From Isoperla grammatica (lineage: Eukaryota; Arthropoda; Insecta; Plecoptera; Perlodidae), in assembly GCA_945910005.1 (NCBI GenBank), contig OX246747.1, positions 19,059,686 to 19,123,685 of the forward strand: a DNA stretch of 64,000 nucleotides. The letters are read 5' to 3'. Under the pieces are notes generated by a model that was given only the letters and a program-made list of their open reading frames with translations, was not told the DNA's origin and did no database searches. This document shows, piece after piece, positions 57,101-64,000 of the stretch. How positions within the stretch are numbered: position 1 is the first letter of the stretch; each line of letters starts with the position of its first letter. A program made the translations under genes and the position numbers.

Positions 57101-58114
57101 AGGGGGAGAAAACGGATAACCGAAGAGTATTAATGGAAAGTTACAATATTGCGCTGCAGAGGATCAACTTTTTAACAAAGTATAGGCTATACAAAACATT
57201 GATAGTCTAAATCTAGTCTTCGGCAGCCAAATATTGAAGACAAAACGTGGATTTTCTAGAGGGGAACGTTGAGCAAGACATGGAAAGATACCAGAAGTGC
57301 AAAGCGAGGTTACATGAATGATGGAAGGAGATTTATTGTGTTGCATGGATGCGTAGGGGAGGGGGGGGGGGGGGGGTGGAGGTGGTTTTGTCCCTGAATC
57401 CAGTTTTCTCTTTGCTTCTGGTAGTAACACTGGTGACTACCATGGTGTAATGAATAGCAATAACTTAGCTACAATTAAAACTAAAACCAGTTTGCACTTC
57501 ACTACACCAGCTACCGAATAACTGTCTTACTAACCCCAGAGGCAGGGAAGATTTGTTTTGTTCCCTAAATTCCAATTAGAAACGGTTTTTTGTTGTCCTC
57601 GAGCGAGAAGGCTCTTAGGCCAAAAGCTTTAATAGATATCAAGGATGCCATGATAGTCTTCTCTCTTCTGGCCACTGCTTAGTGCTCGATAAGTAACTAC
57701 CATACAGAGCAAGTGACACTGCATTGTGCAGAAGATCAATATTGAGGCACATATTTAACTAAGATACTTTGTATGTAACGCAAGGTACCAATTTGAGTTT
57801 CGTTTGAGTGGTTTGATGACTAAAAATGGAACCGTTGAGTGGGAAATATAGTACATGTTGATTAATTTAACATATTATGTAAGATATTTATTATATATCT
57901 CGCCCAACAGGTGAAACTCTTCCCTAGGAATTGCAATCTATGCAGCCAATGTTCCTGTGTCCATCCCAGCTACCGACCTGTGAGGTTCACCGCGGTTCAC
58001 CATCGTGATCGGGGAAACAGTTTTACCACGAGGTCTTGGAACCTTCAAGGAACGGACCGCGCGTCAGCCAGCAGCTTCCACGCCGTGCCAGAGTCAATTA
58101 CTTGGGAAACTTAA
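51179..58114 (+). CDS. Tentative three-exon gene tail (possible Ig-like fragment)
   Basis: Three blocks have consensus splice borders and compatible phases. 51179..51253 is phase 1 to 1 (NSVVTCSVSGKVSVGEASLL), which resembles an Ig B-to-C strand. 56442..56512 is phase 1 to 0 (TTFKKPDHLSEADFGNIAV). 57911..58114 starts in phase 0 after CGCCCAACAG (CNLCSQCSC, then a His/Arg/Ser-rich stretch) and ends in TAA. The 45-bp minisatellite would lie in the first intron. The evidence is only splice signals and phase. The exons may belong to different genes or be spurious. I do not recognise the protein. Confidence 0.25.
51254..52036. other. AT-rich non-coding stretch
   Basis: Short ORFs only, with no motif. 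Nothing else is recognised. Confidence 0.3.
52037..53121. repeat. Long-arm inverted repeat (~1.1 kb) adjoining the minisatellite
   Basis: The arm at about 52037-52115 (ATTTAAATG, CTAAAAAGTAAAAAATA, TCTCACTC, AAATAAAAGCG) is inverted at about 53045-53121. Further in, ATCGTTGCTAATTCCA (about 52156) pairs with TGGAATTAGCAACGAT (about 52914). It is probably a non-autonomous DNA element. No TSD was found, and the right end abuts the 45-bp array within about 25 bp. Confidence 0.6.
53146..54470. repeat. 45-bp minisatellite, part 1 (about 29 units)
   Basis: The unit is ATTATGTAGGAGAGAGCATG, then CAAGCACTGTACAGTGTATACAGTC, highly homogeneous. It contains the 12-bp palindrome CACTGTACAGTG as well as GCATGC and GTATAC. 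Variants (GGGTATAC, TATAAAG, AGAACATG) recur in clusters. Because 45 is divisible by 3 and the unit lacks stops in several frames, giant ORFs appear on both strands. They are not genes. Confidence 0.97.
54471..54853 (-). mobile_element. Short retroposon copy 3 (383 bp) inside the minisatellite
   Basis: It interrupts the 45-bp array with CATTATGTAGG on both sides (54460-54470 and 54854-54864). That is an 11-bp duplication, since an uninterrupted array would have this word only once per unit. The sequence is near-identical to the other two copies. Confidence 0.9.
54708..54853 (-). ncRNA. Candidate HDV-like ribozyme, retroposon copy 3
   Basis: 146 nt with the same P1, P2, P3, L3 and CGAA junction as copies 1 and 2. 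Position 39 is U, as in copy 2. Confidence 0.5.
54854..56178. repeat. 45-bp minisatellite, part 2 (about 29 units)
   Basis: It continues the array with the same unit. One 9-bp duplication of TGTACACTG-type sequence lies near 54975. The CATAATG variant recurs at about 54898, 55087 and 55267. The last interval is exactly four units and the first is four units plus the 9-bp insert, which indicates a local 180-bp higher-order repeat. Confidence 0.97.
56179..57910. other. Mostly non-coding, with one tentative exon and a poly-G tract
   Basis: The candidate 71-bp exon at 56442-56512 is treated with the gene tail above. Poly-G lies at 57359-57376. Otherwise no feature is seen. Confidence 0.35.
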
Positions 58115-58321
58115 CAGCACGAAAACAGAAGAGGACGACGCTAACAATACTTAGTTTTACTCTCACTACTACTTAATGCTTCAATCAAAATGTTCGAAAG
58201 AATGAAACTAGGCCAAGCAAAAAAGTATCTTATTACATGGCAACTGACAAACATTCCTCGAGATTGGAAAAATCATTTCTTTAAAAATTCGGACAACAAG
58301 ATACAGGTCATCAAATTTATC

Positions 58322-59556
58322 TTTTGATTTGATTTGATTTGATTTGATTTTTGGATTTTGGGCGCTTTTAACGGCGAGGGTCATTCGCGCCTCCAAGATG
58401 TATGTTATAAGTAGAGTATGGTTACAAAGGTTTATTTTGAAATGTAAATGTTATATAACGAAAACGAAAATCGATGTCATCAGAACATTGCCAAAGTCAT
58501 CATAAGAGAGGGTTAACACTGATAAAATTCGTTGTCAGTAGAATATTGCCTAGGTCATCATAAGAGAGAGGGCTTGCAGATTCGTGGTCAGTGGAACATT
58601 GCCAAGGTCATCATAATAGAGGGCTAACAGAGTCGTTGTCATAATAACATTGCCACGGTCGACATAAAATGGAAGGTAATTAAATAAGAAACAACACGTT
58701 TTCTACATATACGAGGGTATTCAGCATGCTGAGTGGATTTTTGAAAACACTCTACGGAAAGATAAGATGTTGAGCACTTATAGTCGATTAATCAGATTAG
58801 CTTGTTCCAAAAAGTTAAGAAGTTTTCTGCAGTTGTCATAGGACAGTAGCTCCGCATATGATTGGCTTAGACCCAATTGGAGTCTTAAGGCATCATATAA
58901 AGAGCATTCGGCCAATAGATGTTGTACAGTTAGTATGGCATCACATGTGGCACACTTTGGGGCAATCTTTTCTCGGTCAAAAAGGTAGGCATGCGTCAAG
59001 TGCGTATGACCTATCCGAACCCGGGTCATCACAACCTCCTCGCGACGAGAAAGCTGGGTCGATGGGGGTCGCACCTTGATTGAGAGTGAGGGCATCACTC
59101 GACGTAGTTTGTTGTTCTGTAATGCGTCCCAACAAACCTGACCAATTCCAACCACGTGGTTCATATATTCACTGTTGACATCGGGAACAGGGACGAGGTC
59201 AAAGTCGATGTTCGCCAGTACTGCCGCCGTCTTTGCTGCCAAGTCTGCCTGTTCGTTGCCTTTAATGCCTACATGGCCTGGGACCCAGCAGAATTTGATT
59301 TTAAAGCCTCGCGAATGTAATTTCTCCAGATAGTACTGAATGTCAACAACAAGGTGGTGAGGTGAGAACATGACGTGGAGTGCCTGGAGTGCGCTTTTAC
59401 TATCGGAGCATATCATATAGCTGCTGCATCTGCATCGCAGGATATATCTGAGAGCTTCTCGAATGGCATATAGTTCGGCAGTAAACACGGAGCACATGTC
59501 GTGGAGGCGGAACCCTGCATGGCTATCGCCACAGTAATATGCCCACTATGGAAAAG
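58322..59556 (-). mobile_element. 5'-truncated RNase H-bearing LINE (Ingi/I-like), (AAATC)n tail
   Basis: The minus-strand element starts abruptly near 59556 inside the RT-RNase H linker. It contains the end of the ORF and a 3' UTR with four ~60-bp tandem units (58470-58680, GAACATTGCCAAGGTCATCA). It ends GCCGTTAAAAGCGCCC, then CAAAATC and (AAATC)n at about 58322-58350. No TSD was found. Confidence 0.75.
58778..59497 (-). CDS. LINE ORF C-terminus: RNase H and CCHC motif
   Basis: 239 codons from the first ATG. The frame is open about 20 codons further upstream (GDSHAGFRLHD), so the ATG is not a true start. The RNase H1-type fold has E8 (FTAELYAI), D32 (CSDSKSAL), H75 (WVPGHVG) and D85 (GNEQAD); the first conserved Asp lies in the lost or upstream part. 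Then RREEVVMTRVRIGHTHLTH and a zinc-knuckle-like C182-x2-C185-x7-H193-x4-C198 (CATCDAILTVQHLLAEC), typical of LINE clades with a C-terminal RNase H. This domain degrades the RNA strand during reverse transcription. No stop or frameshift is seen in this piece, but without the RT it cannot act. Confidence 0.85.
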   Translation of the reverse strand: MCSVFTAELYAIREALRYILRCRCSSYMICSDSKSALQALHVMFSPHHLVVDIQYYLEKLHSRGFKIKFCWVPGHVGIKGNEQADLAAKTAAVLANIDFDLVPVPDVNSEYMNHVVGIGQVCWDALQNNKLRRVMPSLSIKVRPPSTQLSRREEVVMTRVRIGHTHLTHAYLFDREKIAPKCATCDAILTVQHLLAECSLYDALRLQLGLSQSYAELLSYDNCRKLLNFLEQANLINRL

Positions 59557-59589
59557 TGAGATATTTGCATGCCGACTATTGCATTAAAA

Positions 59590-60214
59590 ACTGTTTGTGG
59601 TATGAGAAGACATAAGAACGGTTTTAGATGGTGTCACTGCTATCTCAAACCTCGTCACAAGAAGAAGCCGATACAAAGGTCATCCTTCATTGTCAGCACG
59701 CTGTAAGTACTTGTAAACAATCGCCCAAATCTCTGTCATATATTATAACGTTTAAGTTTATTACATTTTTTTTAAATTTGTAACTATGATAAATTTTAAT
59801 TTGTAATGGCACAATTGTATTTTCGATGTTTTATTGTACCCATAACATTGTATGTAAATATGTAATGTATATTAGCGAAAGCTAAATAAATACACACCAC
59901 TACTACTACAACAATAATATTGTCAGAAGCCCAGATACTGATGTAATTTTACTTTAGGGCGGCCACTTGTTGCGCCTACGCACACTCTAGAGTCGTCAAG
60001 CATGGTCAAGTGAGCCGTGAGGTTAGTTTAACCGCTCGAAGCATCATGTTGTTCGATTGTGATAAATATTGTGTTTTTCTGTTTCCTAATGACGAAAACT
60101 GTTTTTTTGGGGTATCAGTCTTTCATATGCAAATATGCGAGCGATACTGTATCAAGATGAAGTAGTGAAAGTAAAGTTGCCGCTGTGGGAGTCACATATG
60201 GACTGTAAAGAACA
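59590..60214. other. Non-coding, with a probable LINE 3' end
   Basis: At about 59745-59915 the plus strand (GTATATTAGCGAAAGC, TAAATAAATACA, then (CTA)n) resembles a LINE 3' terminus of the RTE/CR1 kind with a trinucleotide tail. The 5' limit and TSD were not found. Confidence 0.4.
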
Positions 60215-60246
60215 TTGATTGTTTGATTAATGGGGGCTTAACAGGG
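60215..60246 (-). mobile_element. Severely truncated retroposon tail
   Basis: ATTGATTGTTTGATTAATGG followed by GGGCTTAAC matches the last ~30 nt (3' end) of the three short retroposons and nothing more. It is consistent with a copy truncated almost at its tail, or a copy of the parent LINE. Confidence 0.5.
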
Positions 60247-60391
60247 AAAGATAACTCTACGTCTAAAACCGCACAAAATTTTCATTTATAGATTATATCT
60301 CAAGAATGGGCTTCGAAATCGAAAATCTGAATCAACAGCGCACTGCGGTTTGGCAAGCTCTACACAATGAATGCTCTAAGTTGTGTCTTAA

Positions 60392-60421
60392 CATTGAGTT
60401 TGTTAGCTAACAAACTCAATG
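60392..60421. repeat. Perfect 30-bp palindrome
   Basis: CATTGAGTTTGTTAG and its reverse complement meet with no loop. It lies in otherwise unremarkable DNA upstream of the 887-aa gene. Confidence 0.85.
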
Positions 60422-61184
60422 CTCGCACGGGTGTTGACGGCGCCTGCAGTGGCTTACAAGTGCTTTCATTGGCGCGTGCGTCACCGGTGCAGTTATTTGC
60501 GTGTGCCTATCAAAACTGTTTCCTTTTCGTTCGGTCTAGTGTTTAGATTTGTTGTAACCTCAAAGGTACGAACAAAAGAACAGGAGGCCGCCCGAGTGCC
60601 TTCAAGTGCTAGGAAAGGTGTCTAGTGATAGTGTGCGTGTGTTTAACTACACTTTTTAATATTGTATTAGACCTCACCCAGCTGAGCGCAGTGCACAAAA
60701 TCGACGATAGAGTGCGTACTGGAACTTCCTCCCACGCGAGCGCTCGTTTGGGACTAAATTCAAATAAAATGTAATACGTCGGCTAATTATCGCGATATTA
60801 CAAACAAATTGAATATCGTACAATAATCACAATGGCCAACCATATCGCGATAATATCAATAATTATCAATATACGATTATCGTTGACATCCTTAATTTAA
60901 ATATGCATGGGAAGAGTTTAGCATAGCCTACAGTTCAATGTTCCGTTCCACTTTCCTTGAATTCAAGGACAAAAACGAATTGAATAAAATTGAGCATTGC
61001 TGTATTTTATTATCTACGTATGTATTGATGCTTCTTTCTCATTAGATTTTTTGCCAATTGAATTCAAGGAAACTGAATGGAGAATTGAACCGTCTAAAAG
61101 CAGCTTTAGGATCCCAGGTTCCCACGTTAGCGTCTTATCTAACATACAGTTCTTTATTACTTTTCAGATAATTATGTAAGCAAA
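60422..61184. other. 5' region of the 887-aa gene
   Basis: GC-richer sequence at 60420-60640, then AT-rich DNA. Candidate acceptors TCTCATTAG (about 61045) and TTACTTTTCAG (61167) precede the ATG at 61185, so one or two 5'-UTR introns are possible. No core promoter motif is clear. Confidence 0.35.
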
Positions 61185-63848
61185 ATGAATCTCTTACAAT
61201 GCAAGAAGTGCCCGTTTACTACGAAGTCAACAACTTTATACGTGTCTCATGCAAATGTGTTGCATAAGGCTGGGCCAAATTCGGTTTTCAGTTGTGGAGT
61301 TATTTTATGTCACCGAACATTAAAATCATATAGCTCATTTACATTACATTTACGTCGTGAACATGCTGGAGCTAAGGTTATGAAAGAGGGCAGTATTAGA
61401 AGTGATACCCATGGATTACTGTTAAATTGTCTTATTTGCGAAAGTGGTGACTTTAAATTAGTCGAAGACCTGATATCTCATTTAAAATGCCACTTAAGAA
61501 AAGGTGAAACGGTGGAATGTCCTTTATGCGAGGAAAAGAAGGAATTTACCTTGCAAAATTCATTTTCTTCACACATCAGCAAGAAGCACACCAAGCTCGA
61601 CAAATTCAACGCCAGGAACACCCATAGTTTCACGATTTTTACAGAGGACCATAACAATGACAACCACGCTGATCAACAAGAAATCAATTTTAAATCGGAC
61701 GCCTGGGCACAAGACGAAAATGCAACAAAATCTATAGCCTTGTTTTACATAACACTTTTGGCCAAACAACATGTAGCTTCATCAACAATCCAAATTATTT
61801 TTGAAAAGTTCAGTGACATTATGCAACTCTCACAGGCATCTATCAAAGATGATTTTAGAAACGAAATTGAAAGTTGTAATAACGATAACGGGCATGAGTT
61901 CAAAGAAATCTTATCAGACGTAATCCGCCGCAACATTTTTGTACGCCTTCATGACACAGACAGCCCACTTAGATCAGAATACCGAAGATGTCAAATTTTC
62001 AAACAATATTTCGATTTTGTTGAACCAGTTTCCGTTCTCCTACCTGGTAGGAACGAGGTCAATTTGAAATGCCACTGCCACTATGTGCCATTAATCGAAT
62101 CCCTCACAGTCTTCTGTAATGAAGCAACGGTAAAAATTCAATATTATGCTAATATTGATTTATCATATTCAGGTTCTTCAAAAATATGTGACTTTCAAGA
62201 TGGATCTCTCCACAAAGCCAATCCCGTGTTTACCGAAGATAAAAATACTATACGACTAATATTATACCAAGATGAATTTGAAGTAGTGAATCCTCTTGGT
62301 TCCGGAAAGAAGAAACATAAACTGCTGGCCTATTACTATACTATTGGCAACCTACATCAATGGAACAGGTCGAAAATCGATCCCATTCAACTAGTACTTC
62401 TCTGTAAAAGTCAAGTATATAAATGGTTTGGCCAGGAGTTAATATTGAGAAGGATGATAAATGACCTCATTGAGCTTGAACAGCATGGTATAATGATCGA
62501 CATTAAGAATGTGAAGGTAGTAGTCAGCATGATACTGGGTGATAATTTGGGAAGCCATGGGATTGGCGGCTTTACAGAAAATTTTTCAACTTCAAAAAAC
62601 TTCTGCAGATTTTGTGAAATCGATCGCAATGACTTCAAAGCAGGTATAGACGAAGCCCCTATTCGCACTAAAGAAACTAACGCAGAATGTGTTAACGTTT
62701 TGAAGGCAAATGATGATCTCTTGCAAGTGAAAGGTATTATGTTCAACTCGATTTTTAACGAACTTGAACATTTTCACGTTGCCTATGGTTTACCACCATG
62801 CATTGCCCATGACTTGTTTGAAGGAGTACTCCAATATGATATACCTTTGTATTTAAACTACTTCATTAATTTGGGACTGTTTGATCACAGTTTTATACAA
62901 AGGCGTATAGCACAAATTCACTTTCGAGGTGCAGACGCGCAAGACAAGCCGCATTCCATGGCTGAGAAATCGTTGAAACTTGGTGGCCATGCAATCCAAA
63001 ATTGTAATTTTTTGAGATTTCTACCCCTGATAATTGGACATAAAATCCAGGATTACAACGTTGAAGATCCAGCATGGCGTCTAGTTCTACTGTTAATTGA
63101 AATTGTCCAAATAGCCACCACACCGAAAGCTAGCCTTTTTGACTTGGCCTACATTCGCCTGGCAGTAAGAGATTATTTGGAAGGTCGTCGTAAATTATTT
63201 CCATTGAAAAGTCGACGCCCAAAGAACCATTACATGTATCACTACGCCGATTTGATACGTCAATTTGGGCCTCTGATCAAAGTATGGACAATGCGCATGG
63301 AATCAAAACACTCATATTTCAGAGAATGTGCAAGAAGGTCCAAAAATTTCATCGATATCTCTAGAACCCTTTCATACAGGCATCAGTACCTCCAAGCCTC
63401 TCTAAGGGAAAATGGACTTTTCTCTCAGAGCATAGAAATGGAGAATGGGTTTTCTTTTGAAGAAAATGTGCACATGCTCGGTCCTGACGTATTGAGCCTA
63501 ATTCAAGATCAATCATTTAATACAAGTTTATTAACATTCGCAAGAAAGTCTGTATTCAGAGGTGTTCATTATTCGTCGGAATCGCTAGTCATCATCAACA
63601 CAAATCGTACCATGCTCAGTATCGGATTGATTGAGTGGATTGTGCACGACCGCGAGAAGGATGACTTATTCTTCACCCTGAGGGCCGCCAGCGGGACATT
63701 AGACCAAGACTTGCAGCTCTATCGCATCTCAACATCTGATCGAATATTCATTCTAAATGCAGAACGGCTATACGATTATAACGCATACCCAGTGTATGAA
63801 TTCCGCGGTGAAGAGGTCTTAGTTCCCAAACACAGTATGCAACCATAA
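61185..63848 (+). CDS. C2H2 zinc-finger, transposase-like single-exon protein (887 aa)
   Basis: An uninterrupted ORF from ATG 61185 to TAA at 63846-63848. The N-terminus has four C2H2-type fingers: C6/C9/H22/H27, C37/C42/H55/H60, CLICESG...HLKCH and CPLCEEK...HISKKH. After a linker, a large conserved core follows, with VSMILGDNLGSHGIGGF (D453), a knuckle-like FCRFCEIDRNDF, PPCIAHDLFEGVLQYD (D543) and MRMESKHSYFRE (E706). D453, D543 and E706 could be a DDE triad, and the insert between D543 and E706 is helical-looking. I recall large intronless proteins with DNLGSHGIGGF and HDLFEGV blocks from many invertebrates and fish, usually annotated as uncharacterised. A transposon origin is likely, perhaps CACTA-like, but that is inference. 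No terminal repeats were seen within the window, so it may be a domesticated gene or an incomplete element. Confidence 0.75.
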   Translation: MNLLQCKKCPFTTKSTTLYVSHANVLHKAGPNSVFSCGVILCHRTLKSYSSFTLHLRREHAGAKVMKEGSIRSDTHGLLLNCLICESGDFKLVEDLISHLKCHLRKGETVECPLCEEKKEFTLQNSFSSHISKKHTKLDKFNARNTHSFTIFTEDHNNDNHADQQEINFKSDAWAQDENATKSIALFYITLLAKQHVASSTIQIIFEKFSDIMQLSQASIKDDFRNEIESCNNDNGHEFKEILSDVIRRNIFVRLHDTDSPLRSEYRRCQIFKQYFDFVEPVSVLLPGRNEVNLKCHCHYVPLIESLTVFCNEATVKIQYYANIDLSYSGSSKICDFQDGSLHKANPVFTEDKNTIRLILYQDEFEVVNPLGSGKKKHKLLAYYYTIGNLHQWNRSKIDPIQLVLLCKSQVYKWFGQELILRRMINDLIELEQHGIMIDIKNVKVVVSMILGDNLGSHGIGGFTENFSTSKNFCRFCEIDRNDFKAGIDEAPIRTKETNAECVNVLKANDDLLQVKGIMFNSIFNELEHFHVAYGLPPCIAHDLFEGVLQYDIPLYLNYFINLGLFDHSFIQRRIAQIHFRGADAQDKPHSMAEKSLKLGGHAIQNCNFLRFLPLIIGHKIQDYNVEDPAWRLVLLLIEIVQIATTPKASLFDLAYIRLAVRDYLEGRRKLFPLKSRRPKNHYMYHYADLIRQFGPLIKVWTMRMESKHSYFRECARRSKNFIDISRTLSYRHQYLQASLRENGLFSQSIEMENGFSFEENVHMLGPDVLSLIQDQSFNTSLLTFARKSVFRGVHYSSESLVIINTNRTMLSIGLIEWIVHDREKDDLFFTLRAASGTLDQDLQLYRISTSDRIFILNAERLYDYNAYPVYEFRGEEVLVPKHSMQP

Positions 63849-64000
63849 CTGGTGAGAAACGAACCTTTTGGGTGTCTAATTAATGACATATTAAATTAAT
63901 TGATGGTTGCTTATTTCTTTCGTTGATTTACCGGTATTTGATACCGTTGCTTACTAAAGGATAAGCTTATAGTTGACCCAACGAAAGTATTCTGATGCTT
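63849..64000 (+). other. 3' flank of the 887-aa gene
   Basis: AT-rich, with no AATAAA and no terminal repeat recognised before the window ends. Confidence 0.3.

Overview
The window is from a eukaryotic, metazoan genome that is rich in transposons. It has spliced genes with GT/AG introns, canonical TTA, 5-bp, 8-bp and 11-15-bp target-site duplications (TSDs), BEL/Pao and Gypsy retrotransposons, a 2A-bearing CR1-like LINE, a RNase H-bearing LINE, and many MITEs. The best guess is a marine or basal arthropod: the two-Ig-domain gene has the 'QCYF...ECGLAVSNVSEEDNG' pattern I associate with arthropod Ig proteins. A mollusc or deuterostome is not excluded, since 2A-containing CR1 elements are better known there. 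There is no bacterial or organellar sequence.

Layout. 1-2,831 (minus): a four-exon gene with a THAP zinc finger, a coiled coil and the start of a P-element/THAP9-type transposase, running off the left edge, with a Harbinger-type MITE in an intron. 3,234-4,275 (minus): a two-exon Myb/SANT-like DNA-binding protein, 3' end not found. 4,554-6,120 (minus): the 5' half of a CR1-like LINE carrying a 2A recoding peptide and an endonuclease. 6,429-6,808: first of three copies of a ~380-bp retroposon. 8,480-12,659: MITEs, microsatellites, tRNA-like SINE remnants, and a hAT element nested inside a Harbinger-type element. 13,893-18,640 (plus): a secreted two-Ig-domain gene whose first intron holds two minisatellites, one made of about 17 copies of its own 3' splice site and exon start. 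21,578-22,571: a TIR element. 23,022-29,352 (plus): a decayed BEL/Pao element.

30,097-45,403 (plus): exons of a broken DUF4806-like gene. Its introns hold retroposon copy 2, a 1.7-kb foldback element and an apparently intact BEL/Pao element (37,975-44,394) with matching LTRs and a perfect TSD. 45,486-49,931: MITEs, one with a perfect 61-bp inverted repeat, and a deleted Gypsy element. 50,675-53,121: two large inverted repeats and a possible small exon. 53,146-56,178: a 45-bp minisatellite (about 59 units) split by retroposon copy 3. 58,322-59,556 (minus): a 5'-truncated LINE with RNase H and an (AAATC)n tail. 61,185-63,848 (plus): an intact 887-aa single-exon protein with four C2H2 fingers and a transposase-like core.

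The most interesting signal is in the three retroposon copies. The first 146 nt of each, starting exactly at the 5' boundary set by the TSD, can adopt the topology of a hepatitis-delta-type self-cleaving ribozyme. P1 is nt 1-7 with 31-37, L3 is 7 nt and contains UCG, P2 is 7 bp, and a CGAA J4/2 motif precedes the 3' P2 strand. This suggests a non-autonomous element derived from a LINE that processes its own 5' end. A second unusual structure is the array of decoy splice acceptors in the Ig gene.
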